Below, piece by piece: positions 1-7,810 of a stretch of 9,864 bases of DNA. Under the pieces are notes generated by a model, which saw only the letters and a program-made list of their open reading frames with translations, had not been told where the DNA came from and did no database searches. Numbering within the stretch: the stretch's first letter is position 1; every line of letters starts with the position of its first letter. Source of the DNA: an uncultured Spartobacteria bacterium (GTDB lineage Bacteria > Verrucomicrobiota > Verrucomicrobiia > Chthoniobacterales > Terrimicrobiaceae); the NCBI GenBank assembly GCA_937960895.1, contig CALCJD010000037.1, positions 1-9,864 of the forward strand, read 5' to 3'. A program made the position numbers and the translations under genes.

Positions 1-49
1 CTAACCAATTAGCAGACATCATGCCAAAATCAGGGTTTTGGGATAGCCT
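1..49. other. AT-richer sequence downstream of the operon, no clear gene
   Basis: By direct count 21 of 49 bases are G or C (about 43%), well below the coding sequence to its right. An inverted repeat at 24-41 (CCAAAA, 6-nt spacer, TTTTGG) could form a weak hairpin after the LamG gene, but no T-tract follows on the minus strand, so it is not a convincing terminator. Two tandem ATG codons on the minus strand (22-20 and 19-17) open a frame that runs off the left edge without a stop, with no ribosome-binding site; a following gene cannot be judged from six codons. Confidence 0.4.
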
Positions 50-1804
50 CTAGGCCCGCTGGCCCGGATCGTACCCATGGTTTTGGATTCCCTCGTCTTC
101 GACAATTTTCAGCGGCGGCGGCTGGGCCCAGGATGCGGCCAGCGCGGCGATGTGATCCACGCCCCGGTCGGTCATTCCGTAAAGGGTGTTCGCCACCACG
201 GAGCCATCGGGCTGCCTGTGGCGGCGCGGATTGGTGGCGGTGAGGCTGGTGTGGCTGGGACGGTCGGCCACGGGCGTGACCCGTCCGTCATTCGGAATCT
301 GGGCTACCGGCCAGTGGTTCCAGCAGGGGAAGGTCGAAAAACCCTCAAGACTTCCGGCGTTGAAGGGCCGGATCGGACCCGAACCGTTTTCGACGACGGA
401 GAAGGATTTTTCCCCCTTCCGGAAATTCACGATCTGAATGGTGGCCCCGGCCGGTCCGCGATCGAATTGCGGATACCCGTGCTCCCAGGAATAGGTTTGG
501 GACTCACCGCGGAGGTTCGCGAGGGTGAGCGCTTCGTAACGCAGGGTGTCCTGCGGCCGGCTGCCGGGCTGGTTGAAGACGATGGTTTCGAGAAACTGAC
601 TGCGCGCCTGATCGCTCCACAACACCTGCCTCCGGGCGGCCACCGCATCCGGATAGATCGTGATGAACTCGTCGGCCCAGCCGCCCCAGCCGGTCGGATT
701 GGGATGATTGATCCCATAGTCGATGTCGGCGAGCGCGTAACGCCCGTGAATGACCACCCGCGCGGAGGTGTTCTCGATGATCCTGGCATGCGCGTAGCGG
801 CATTGCTTGTCGGACATGTGCTCGCAGCAGCCGTTGGCATTCCAGGTCTCAAGGCTTTGATCGCTGCGCCAGAGGTCGGCCCCGTTGATCCACGACATGC
901 CGAAATTGGCTCCGCGCCAGAAGACGACCTTCACCGGCGAGTCGTCAAAGCGCACCACAATGTCGGGTTCGCCGGCCGCGCGCCACAGGCGGTCCCATTC
1001 CTCACAATATTTCAGCCGCGTGAAAAAGGCGCCGAATCCGCCGGGGCCGGGCGGGATCTCGGGCAAACGCCGGTATTTCAACGGCGCTTCGGCGGGAAGG
1101 GAAACGGAGTGAAAGGACCGGGCGACCTCGTCGGAGGAAAGCGCACGGTCGTAAAGACGCACTTCGTCGAGGAGGCCGTCAAAAATCATGCGGCTTTTTC
1201 GGGCTTCGCTCGGACGGCGTTCCGTGCGGCTCGGACTCATCCGTTCCCGCGTCATTCCGACAAGGAGATCGGGCGGCCGGGCGGGCTCGTCCAATCTTCC
1301 CGAGGCCGGAGTGAAAGCGACTTTGCGACCATTGACAAAGACCGCCAGGCCCTCGCGGGCATCGAAGGTGCCCACCATGTGAGACCAGCGGTGAAGAGGG
1401 AGGGGATCGGCGGAAAGACATTCCCGCCATTGGCCCTCTGAGCGTACACGAAGGAAAACGCGACCGACATCGTCGATGCCAAGCAGGTAGCCCGGACCAT
1501 CAAGCACGGCGGTGCGATTCCAGGAATATTCCTGGGGAGCGCTCCAGGCCTCGATGGAAAATCCCTCCGCGACCGACGGGAGTTCCGAGGAACTTCGTGC
1601 GAGGTGGGTCGAAAGACCGTCGAATTTCAACGCCTGCCCCGAAACCCCCGGAACAAAATCCAAGCGACCGACGGCTTTGGTTTCCGCACCCGTTCCCCCA
1701 TCGAAATCCCACGCCGCAATCGGTCCGTCGGCGGCACGGCCCGGAAGGAACAGCGTGGCGAACAGCGCCGCGCCGGCCAGTCGGTTCAATCGGGCTGTCC
1801 CCAT
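50..1804 (-). CDS. exported LamG-domain protein with a large unassigned C-terminal domain
   Basis: This is a 584-residue protein. Residues 1-24 look like a signal peptide (PGRA/AD). Residues 28-235 form a LamG-like jelly roll: AAWDFDGGTG, then GQALKFDG, FSIEAWSAP, RWSHMVGTFDAREGLAVFVNGR and ending FDGLLDEVRLYDRALSSDEV. A linker (about 236-255) leads into an unassigned region of about 320 residues with many aromatic and acidic positions: FFTRLKYCEEWDRLWR (260-275), FDDSPVKVVFWRGANFG, CCEHMSDKQCRYAHARIIEN (326-345), ARVVIHGRYAL, WADEFITIYPDAV (376-388) and EALTLANLRGESQTYSWE. I have a memory of similar LamG proteins in planctomycete and verrucomicrobial genomes but know no function for this part. 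The ATG at 1804 overlaps the sulfatase 3 stop by 19 bp. The TAG at 52-50 follows a GYDPGQRA tail; the protein may be short at this end (see findings). Glycan binding, and possibly glycan cleavage, is inferred from context. Confidence 0.85.
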   Translation of the reverse strand: MGTARLNRLAGAALFATLFLPGRAADGPIAAWDFDGGTGAETKAVGRLDFVPGVSGQALKFDGLSTHLARSSSELPSVAEGFSIEAWSAPQEYSWNRTAVLDGPGYLLGIDDVGRVFLRVRSEGQWRECLSADPLPLHRWSHMVGTFDAREGLAVFVNGRKVAFTPASGRLDEPARPPDLLVGMTRERMSPSRTERRPSEARKSRMIFDGLLDEVRLYDRALSSDEVARSFHSVSLPAEAPLKYRRLPEIPPGPGGFGAFFTRLKYCEEWDRLWRAAGEPDIVVRFDDSPVKVVFWRGANFGMSWINGADLWRSDQSLETWNANGCCEHMSDKQCRYAHARIIENTSARVVIHGRYALADIDYGINHPNPTGWGGWADEFITIYPDAVAARRQVLWSDQARSQFLETIVFNQPGSRPQDTLRYEALTLANLRGESQTYSWEHGYPQFDRGPAGATIQIVNFRKGEKSFSVVENGSGPIRPFNAGSLEGFSTFPCWNHWPVAQIPNDGRVTPVADRPSHTSLTATNPRRHRQPDGSVVANTLYGMTDRGVDHIAALAASWAQPPPLKIVEDEGIQNHGYDPGQRA

Positions 1805-3177
1805 ACGCGCGGAACCTTGAAGTCGTCGGGCTTGTTGTCGAGAAACGGCGGAGCGGCGGACTTGGCGATCGCCTCATAGCGGGCCCACAATTTTTTCAGG
1901 ATTCCCGGTTTCTCCCCGGCAAGGTTCCTTTGCTCGCCGGGATCGTCGGCGAGATTGTAAAGCTCGATGCGCCGCGGAGAACCGGGCTCCGGGTCGTCCT
2001 TGCCCGGCAGAAAGCGGTCCTCGAAATCCCCGCTACGCTGCGGATTGTAAACGAGTTTCCAGTCTCCGACGCGGAGAGCCCCGCTGTTTGGCGCGCAACT
2101 GAGAACAATCTCCTCATGCGGTGACGGCGCGCCCTGCGCGATCACCGGCCACACATCGCGGCCGTCGAGCGGAAGATCCTGCCGAAGGTTCGCGCCGGCC
2201 AGATTGAGGAGCGTCGGATACCAGTCGACAATGTGAAGCGGGGCGTCCACCGTTCCCGGTTTGATTTGCCCCGGCCAATAAACAAAGGCCGGCGAGCGCA
2301 TCCCGCCTTCGTAGATCGAGCCCTTGCCGCCGCGGAACGGGGCGTTGCTGGAGATGCGACCCGGCGCGGGGCCTCCATTGTCACTCGCAAAAAGGATGAT
2401 CGTCCGATCGAGGAGGTTTTGCCGGCGGAGCGTCTCCACAATCTGGCCGACGGCTTCGTCCAGGGCGGTCGTCATGCCGGCGTATATCTTCCGCTTGCCC
2501 GTCAATTCCGTGTAGGGCGCAACATATTTCCGCGGCGCCTGGAAGGGCGAGTGCACGCCATTGAAGGCCACATAAAGAAAAAGCGGCTTCGAGGTGTCGC
2601 GCTGCTCGATGCGCCGGACGGCTTCGTCCGCGATGAGGTGCGTGGTGTAGCCGACGTCGTGATTTTCGTGATCGTTGCGGTGCCAGTCGAGCGCGCCGTT
2701 GTGAAGGTGGGTGAAGTAGTCGACCAAACCATGATAGGAGCCGTATTGGTGGTCAAACCCGCGGCGCGTCGGCAGGTAGGCGGGATCAAACGAGCCAAGG
2801 TGCCACTTGCCGACGATGGCGGTTTCGTATCCGGCCTCCTTCAGGGCCTGCGGCAGGGTGCGTTCCGTGAGCGGCAGTCCGTATTGCGAAATGGCCCGAA
2901 TGACCCCCACCTGCAGGCCGTAACGAAACGGATACCGACCGGTGAGCAACGCCGCCCGCGTGGGCGAGCAGAGCGGCTGAACATAAAATTGTTCGAGACG
3001 GACTCCGTCCCGGGCCAGCGCATCGAGGTTGGGAGTCCGGATCTCGCTGCCGCGCCAGCCGACATCTGCGGAACCGAGGTCGTCCGCGAGGAAAACGACA
3101 ATATTGGGCCGCGGGGCGGAGTTCTTTTGTGCAAAGGCCGCGGGAAGCGCGGCAAGAAGGACGAGAAAGAATCTCAT
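1786..3177 (-). CDS. sulfatase 3: arylsulfatase B-like (N-acetylgalactosamine-4-sulfatase-like), exported
   Basis: This 463-residue Cys-type sulfatase has a signal peptide of about 16 residues (AFA/QK). Landmarks are FLADDLG (Asp32, Asp33), CSPTR at 70-74 followed by AALLTGRY, GKWHLG (Lys124, His126), NGVHSP (His209), FASDNGG (Asp266, Asn267) and FRGGKGSIYEGG (Lys285). It resembles human arylsulfatase B beyond the general family motifs: the pattern of GSEIRTPNLDALARDGV, YVQPLCSPTR, the LPTRRGFD that follows the catalytic KWHLG, YAGMTTALDEAVG and PLDGRDVWP all have close counterparts there. A 4-sulfated galactosamine or similar equatorial/axial hexose sulfate is therefore a reasonable but unproven target. 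It starts by an ATGA overlap with sulfatase 2, and its 3' end overlaps the next gene by 19 bp. Alternatively it may act on an algal galactan or fucan, since ARSB-like sequences are widespread in marine PVC bacteria. Confidence 0.93.
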   Translation of the reverse strand: MRFFLVLLAALPAAFAQKNSAPRPNIVVFLADDLGSADVGWRGSEIRTPNLDALARDGVRLEQFYVQPLCSPTRAALLTGRYPFRYGLQVGVIRAISQYGLPLTERTLPQALKEAGYETAIVGKWHLGSFDPAYLPTRRGFDHQYGSYHGLVDYFTHLHNGALDWHRNDHENHDVGYTTHLIADEAVRRIEQRDTSKPLFLYVAFNGVHSPFQAPRKYVAPYTELTGKRKIYAGMTTALDEAVGQIVETLRRQNLLDRTIILFASDNGGPAPGRISSNAPFRGGKGSIYEGGMRSPAFVYWPGQIKPGTVDAPLHIVDWYPTLLNLAGANLRQDLPLDGRDVWPVIAQGAPSPHEEIVLSCAPNSGALRVGDWKLVYNPQRSGDFEDRFLPGKDDPEPGSPRRIELYNLADDPGEQRNLAGEKPGILKKLWARYEAIAKSAAPPFLDNKPDDFKVPRVWGQPD

Positions 3178-5090
3178 GGTTGGTCGGATGAAAGGGAGTC
3201 GTTGAGAATGGCGGCTTCGTCACGCGCTCCATCAAAGAGACGGACGCGCGCAATTTCCCCGGTGAAACGCGGCTTGGCCGTCCCGACGGCGGTGCCATCG
3301 TCCGCGGCAATTTGCATCGGTTCGTTCGGCGGTGCCGTGATGAGCGAGCCAACCGCGGTCGCCACAGCCCGTCCGTCCACGTAAAGACGCAGTTCGCCGT
3401 TTTCGGTGATCACTCCGGTGAGGCGCGCCCAGCGGTCGGTGACGGCTTCGGGACCGGTGACACGGGTCAGGCGTCCCCCGGACCGCACACTGAAAACAGG
3501 AAGTCCCTGTTCGATCGAGAGGGCGTAGCCCTGGATCTTCCCACCGCGCGCGACAAGCACGCCGTCGGGCGAGGACGCTTTGGCCAGCACCTCCACCGTC
3601 CACGGCCCGTTCGACGGGTCGAGGCGCGGCGCATTCGGCACCTCCCGGGACGCCGAGCCGTCAAAGCGGCCCTGATTGGGTTCACGGGACAGATCAAGAT
3701 CAAGCACGCACCCGCCCCGGGCGATCCGTCCGGTCTCGGCGGGATCATTCAGTGAGGCAAGGTCCACGCCGGCCTCCTCGCCAAGACGCACAAACTGCTC
3801 CTCAAGCTTCCTGCGAAGCCCGGCAGCCTGGGGATCCCGGGCGAGGTTCCGGAGTTCAAAGGGATCCGTGCGGAGGTCGAAGACTTCCGTCCAATCCTCT
3901 CGCCCCGGATAGCGGATGAGTTTCGCGTCCGTCGTCCGCACCGCCGCCACGCCGACCGCATAGGGATAGGTCGCGTCGTAATGGTAGCGGTAAAAAAATC
4001 CGTCGCGCCAGTCCGCCGGCGGACGGTTGTCGAGGAGCGGACGCAGACTGCGGCCCTGGACGGATGCGGGCGTGGACAGGCCCGTCAGGTCGAGGATGGT
4101 CGGGGCCAGGTCGATGTTGAGCACAAGGCGATCCTCCACCTTTCCCCGACCGGCGGGCGAAGGCGCGCGGATGAGGAGCGGGATGCGGATGCTTTCCTCG
4201 TACGCGGTGCGTTTGTCGAGAAGGTGGCGCTCGCCGAGGTAGTATCCGTTGTCACTCATGAAAATGACCACGGTGTTTTCGGAGAGGCCGAGTTCGTCGA
4301 GGGTGTCGAGCAGGCGGCCGACATTTTCATCCACGCCGGCGAGGCAGCGGAAATAATTCAGGAGTTTTTCGGGCGTGCCGACTTTTTCCGGCAGGCGGAA
4401 AAGATTCCGGTAGGGCGCGGCGACGTTTTCATTGGCGGCGGCGCGGGCCTCGGCCCCCTCGTAGAGATGGCGGTGGCGCTCAGCGGGTGTTTGCGGGTCG
4501 TGCGGAGCCTTGAAACCGACCACGAGCGCAAACGGACGGTCGCGGTATTTTTTCAGAAAATCGACGGCATAATCCGTGGCGGCGTCATCAATCCAGCGGT
4601 CCTTCACCTCCTTTCGGCCGTTCACGAGAAACTCCGCGCCGAAATACCGTCCGAAACCGATGTAACTGGCGACTTCATCAAATCCGGGTCGCTCCGCCTG
4701 CGTGCCCATGTGCCACTTGCCGATGTAGCCCGTGGTGTATCCGGCCTCGCGCAGCAGGCTTGCATAAGTCGGCGTGGAGGCCGGGAAAGGCGTGAAATTG
4801 TCGGTGACACCGGCGGCATGCGCATGACGCCCGGTCAGGATGCCCGCGCGGCTTGGGGCGCACAGCGAAGTGGTGGCGAAGGCATTGCGGAAGCGCACCC
4901 CTTCGCGCGCCAGGCGGTCGAGATTGGGCGTTTCAAACCAGGGAAAACGCGCACGTTCGCCCTGTTCCTGCTGGACCACCCCGAGGGCGTCCCACCGCTG
5001 GTCGTCGGTGATGAGAATGAGAAAATTCGGTGCGGCCGCCGCCTGGGCGGCAAGGACGCCGCAGCAAAAAACAACGAGAGTTTTTGTCAT
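3174..5090 (-). CDS. sulfatase 2: Cys-type sulfatase fused to a C-terminal LamG-like domain, exported
   Basis: This 638-residue protein has a signal peptide (about 1-20, AAA/AP), a sulfatase domain to about 450 and a LamG/concanavalin-like jelly-roll domain at about 465-635. Sulfatase landmarks are ITDDQ (Asp29, Asp30), CAPSR at 77-81 followed by AGILTGR, GKWHMG (Lys125, His127), KAPHDP (His197), FMSDNGYYLGE (Asp280, Asn281) and DKRTAYEESIRIPL (Lys293). The TDDQRWD start, SDNGYYLGE and 'DKR..YEES.R.PL' are the pattern of the N-acetylglucosamine-6-sulfatase, mucin-desulfating and iduronate sulfatase branches, so an amino-sugar or uronate sulfate is plausible but unproven. The C-terminal module shows PWTVEVLAKA, LRLYVDGRAVATA and IARVRLFDGARDEAAI, the classic LamG strand pattern, and probably binds glycan. 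It starts 3 bp after the sulfatase 1 stop with no clear ribosome-binding site. Confidence 0.93.
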   Translation of the reverse strand: MTKTLVVFCCGVLAAQAAAAPNFLILITDDQRWDALGVVQQEQGERARFPWFETPNLDRLAREGVRFRNAFATTSLCAPSRAGILTGRHAHAAGVTDNFTPFPASTPTYASLLREAGYTTGYIGKWHMGTQAERPGFDEVASYIGFGRYFGAEFLVNGRKEVKDRWIDDAATDYAVDFLKKYRDRPFALVVGFKAPHDPQTPAERHRHLYEGAEARAAANENVAAPYRNLFRLPEKVGTPEKLLNYFRCLAGVDENVGRLLDTLDELGLSENTVVIFMSDNGYYLGERHLLDKRTAYEESIRIPLLIRAPSPAGRGKVEDRLVLNIDLAPTILDLTGLSTPASVQGRSLRPLLDNRPPADWRDGFFYRYHYDATYPYAVGVAAVRTTDAKLIRYPGREDWTEVFDLRTDPFELRNLARDPQAAGLRRKLEEQFVRLGEEAGVDLASLNDPAETGRIARGGCVLDLDLSREPNQGRFDGSASREVPNAPRLDPSNGPWTVEVLAKASSPDGVLVARGGKIQGYALSIEQGLPVFSVRSGGRLTRVTGPEAVTDRWARLTGVITENGELRLYVDGRAVATAVGSLITAPPNEPMQIAADDGTAVGTAKPRFTGEIARVRLFDGARDEAAILNDSLSSDQP

Positions 5091-5093
5091 GGG

Positions 5094-6674
5094 TCAGTTC
5101 GGCCGGGCGGCTTCGTGGCGGACCACGCGCACTTCAACATCATTCGACAGCTTCGGACCCGGCGTGGTGCGTCCGTCGTCGATGTATTTTTGAAGGAGGG
5201 CGCGCAGTTCGCGGACCTTCTCCGGATTTTCCGCATAAAGATTGTGGCGCTGCGCGGGATCCTTCTCGAGGTCGTAAAGCTCCCCGGCCTGGTCGTTCAC
5301 CTCGTAGCCCCGGTCCTTCCGAAACCACTCCGTTTCGCCGCGGCCTCCGGACAGCAATCCGTTGGTGTCCCCGGCGGGCGCATCGATAAGGATCCATTTT
5401 CCGTCGCGGATCGCGAAATGGCCGGAACCGCTGGTGAGGACAAGCGGAGGACGGATCGGCTGGGCGTGCGGTTCCCCAAGAAGCGCGGGAAGGATGTTGA
5501 AACTGTCCTCGGCGGCGGTGGGGGGAATTTTCGCGCCGGACAGGGCGGCGGCGGTGGCGAAGAAATCGACCTGCGACACCGGTTCGTCGTTGACCGACCC
5601 GGCGGGAATTTTGCCCGGCCAGCGGGCGAGGAACGGGACGCGGTGTCCCCCTTCATACGTGTCGCGCTTGATGCCGCGCAGGGGCCCCATGCTGTAGTGG
5701 CCGTATTTCTGCGCGCGATCATAAGCCCCGACACGGACTTCGCCGGTGATCTCGGGACCATTGTCACTCGTGAAGATCACAATCGTGTTGTCATCGATCC
5801 CGGCCCGTTTGATGGCGTCGAGCACCTGGCCGACGCTCCAGTCGAGCTCCATGACAAAGTCCCCGTAATTTCCCGCGCCGCTTTTGCCCCTGAAGCGGGC
5901 CGTCGGAACCACGGGATAATGCGGAGCCGTGAGGGAGAAAAAGAGGAAGAACGGCCTGCGCGGTTCGGTCCCGACGGCGGCGGTGATGTAGTCCACGGCG
6001 CGCCGCGTGATCGTGGGCATGATTTCCTCAAACTTCCATCCCGGCACCATGGGGCCGATGCGGTTGATGTTCGGAGTGTTGGGAACGGAGGGAATGCCGA
6101 CGGTGTGATCGTCCTCGATGAAGCAAAACGGCGGATAGCACGCGATGTCCACGCCGAAGTAGGTGTCGAAACCGCGCGTGGTCGGACCGTTTTTGATGGG
6201 CTTCGTGAAATCCACATTGCTCAGCGGCAGCCGGGGACCGCTCCGGGGCGGCCGGCCGTCCGTCGTCGGCCATGCAAATCCGAGGTGCCATTTGCCGATG
6301 CAGGCGGTGGCGTAGCCGTTGCGGCGCAGGAATTCACCGACCGTCAGGCGGTCGGCATCAATGATCGGTGCACCCCACAATCCCACCACCCCGCGCTGGA
6401 GCCGGGAACGCCAGGCGTAGCGGCCGGTGAGCAAGGCGTAGCGCGTCGGCGAGCAGATGGCCGTCGGAGCATGGGCGTCGGTGAAGCGCATGCCCTCCTT
6501 TGCCAGACGATCGAGGTTGGGTGTGGGGATTTTCGAGACGGGATTGTAGCAGCCGACATCGCCATAACCGAGGTCGTCGGCGAGGATGTACACGATGTTG
6601 GGCGGTGCCGCCGACACCGATGCGGTCGCGGCAAGGAGGGTGGAGGCGCAAAGGCCGAGAAAACGGGAATTCAT
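5094..6674 (-). CDS. sulfatase 1: Cys-type arylsulfatase-family enzyme, exported
   Basis: This 526-residue type I (formylglycine-dependent, S1 family) sulfatase hydrolyses a sulfate ester using a calcium ion and an FGly nucleophile. A signal peptide covers about 1-22 (SVSA/AP). The N-terminal strand PNIVYILADDLG supplies the metal ligands Asp33 and Asp34. The modification motif is CSPTR at 74-78, followed by LLTGR. GKWHLG (Lys128, His130), TAPH (His252), FTSDNGPE (Asp304, Asn305) and the Lys near 336 complete the active site, so no key residue is missing. An insertion at about 137-205, with a CYPPFCF stretch, probably shapes the substrate pocket. The C-terminus has the usual ELYDLEKDPAQRHNLY stretch. 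It is closest in feel to the arylsulfatase A-like enzymes common in planctomycetes and verrucomicrobia; the substrate is not deducible. It starts by an ATGA overlap with the serine hydrolase and has no visible ribosome-binding site of its own. Confidence 0.93.
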   Translation of the reverse strand: MNSRFLGLCASTLLAATASVSAAPPNIVYILADDLGYGDVGCYNPVSKIPTPNLDRLAKEGMRFTDAHAPTAICSPTRYALLTGRYAWRSRLQRGVVGLWGAPIIDADRLTVGEFLRRNGYATACIGKWHLGFAWPTTDGRPPRSGPRLPLSNVDFTKPIKNGPTTRGFDTYFGVDIACYPPFCFIEDDHTVGIPSVPNTPNINRIGPMVPGWKFEEIMPTITRRAVDYITAAVGTEPRRPFFLFFSLTAPHYPVVPTARFRGKSGAGNYGDFVMELDWSVGQVLDAIKRAGIDDNTIVIFTSDNGPEITGEVRVGAYDRAQKYGHYSMGPLRGIKRDTYEGGHRVPFLARWPGKIPAGSVNDEPVSQVDFFATAAALSGAKIPPTAAEDSFNILPALLGEPHAQPIRPPLVLTSGSGHFAIRDGKWILIDAPAGDTNGLLSGGRGETEWFRKDRGYEVNDQAGELYDLEKDPAQRHNLYAENPEKVRELRALLQKYIDDGRTTPGPKLSNDVEVRVVRHEAARPN

Positions 6675-7810
6675 GGCGTGGAAGTGAGCGAATTGGACTC
6701 GGGGGCGGAATGCCGACGGATCATGAGCTGTATGGCTTCGTCACAGGCGGCCGTGGCGGCGGGACCGGCCTGGTTCGTGCAGGCGACCACCCCGAACTGT
6801 CGCCGCGGAGCGAGCCAGCAGATGGCGTAATTCATCGTATTGGAGCCGGCATGGGTGAAGACCTCCCCGCCCGCCCAGCGGCGCCGTTGAACGCCCCAGC
6901 CGAAGGCATAGGTTTCTCCCGGCGGCGGTGTCTGAATGGCGGCGTAGATTTTCGGCGGCAGCAGCGCCTTCTGGCCGTTGGCGCCGCGAAGCTGGTCGGC
7001 GAGGAATTTCGCCCAATCCTCCAGGGAGGCGTGCACCGTCCCGGCCGGACCCATCACGGCGGCATTGTCGGCGCGCGGGCCGTTGTGGGCGACGGGTCGT
7101 CCGTCCTCCTCGTGTCCCCACGGTTCGTCCACCTGCCCCGGTGTGCCCACACCGCCGAAACCCGCGGACTTCATGCCCAGCGGACGGAAGAGGCGCTCGG
7201 TCATCAGTTCCTCCCACGACTTCCCCCCGATGCGCTCGAGAATCGCCCCGGCAAGCACGTAGCTGGCATTGGAGTAATGAAACGAACCGACCGGATATTC
7301 CGGCGGGGTTGTCAGCAAGGTCTTGGCCGCCCGGGCACGCTGCTTCCGCAACGGACCACCCTGCGCAGCAATTTCGGCCCAGGGAAGATTCTCGATGAGA
7401 CCGGCGCGGTGCGTGAGCAGGTCGGCATATGTCACGTCCTTCAATTTCGGGGAAATCCTGGAGGCCAGTTCGGGAAAAAGATCGGGCAGCTTGTCGTCCC
7501 ACGACAATTTTCCCTCGGCGACAAAGGTACCGGCCAGGGTGGCGGTCATGACCTTGGTGTCGGAGCCCAGATGCCAGCGGTCGCGGGTGGTGACGCGGAT
7601 CGGCCGGCCGGCTTTGCGAACTCCCGTCGCCACAATCTCCGTCGCGCCGTCGGGCGTGACAATGGCGGCGGTGAGTGCGGGAAGGTTATGTGCCTCACGG
7701 ATGGCTTCGAGCGCCCGGGTCAGGTCGTCCGGGCGGTCATCCGCGGCAAACGCCGGAAGGGAATGCCATCCGCAAAGAAGGGCGGCCAGTGTGGAACAAA
7801 GTGGTTTCAT
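6671..7810 (-). CDS. serine hydrolase, class C beta-lactamase/DD-peptidase fold, exported
   Basis: This is a 379-residue protein with the three motifs of the penicillin-binding serine hydrolase fold: SDTK at 83-86 (SxxK, nucleophile Ser83 and base Lys86), YSN at 179-181 (YxN) and HAG at 320-322 (the KTG-box position, as in class C-related esterases). The stretches THRAGL (133-138) and LFRPLGM (207-213) are also typical of the Beta-lactamase (PF00144) family. A signal peptide covers about residues 1-22 (AFA/AD). The start at 7810 is chosen because it begins that signal peptide and overlaps the FGE stop as ATGA; an in-frame ATG at 8083 would add out-of-frame FGE sequence. Family members include esterases, D-aminopeptidases, DD-carboxypeptidases and beta-lactamases, and sequence alone does not separate them. 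Between an FGE and three sulfatases, an esterase acting on acyl groups of the same glycan is the favoured guess; antibiotic resistance is unlikely. Confidence 0.88.
   Translation of the reverse strand: MKPLCSTLAALLCGWHSLPAFAADDRPDDLTRALEAIREAHNLPALTAAIVTPDGATEIVATGVRKAGRPIRVTTRDRWHLGSDTKVMTATLAGTFVAEGKLSWDDKLPDLFPELASRISPKLKDVTYADLLTHRAGLIENLPWAEIAAQGGPLRKQRARAAKTLLTTPPEYPVGSFHYSNASYVLAGAILERIGGKSWEELMTERLFRPLGMKSAGFGGVGTPGQVDEPWGHEEDGRPVAHNGPRADNAAVMGPAGTVHASLEDWAKFLADQLRGANGQKALLPPKIYAAIQTPPPGETYAFGWGVQRRRWAGGEVFTHAGSNTMNYAICWLAPRRQFGVVACTNQAGPAATAACDEAIQLMIRRHSAPESNSLTSTP

Noticed and set aside
24..41. Inverted repeat CCAAAA/TTTTGG as a rho-independent terminator of the operon.
   Set aside because: The stem is only 6 bp and AT-rich, and no U-tract follows on the transcribed strand.
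3981..6830. A 949-codon open frame on the plus strand, with other long plus-strand frames at 77-1441, 2233-3384 and 6500-7927.
   Set aside because: They lie antisense to genes with complete catalytic motifs and signal peptides, their translations are Gly/Arg/Val-rich without recognisable domains, and the longest runs across a gene boundary. Stop codons are rare opposite GC-rich coding sequence.
6671..7810. Reading the beta-lactamase-fold gene as antibiotic resistance.
   Set aside because: The motifs are shared by many esterases and peptidases, and the operon context is sulfated-glycan breakdown with no mobile element or resistance neighbour.
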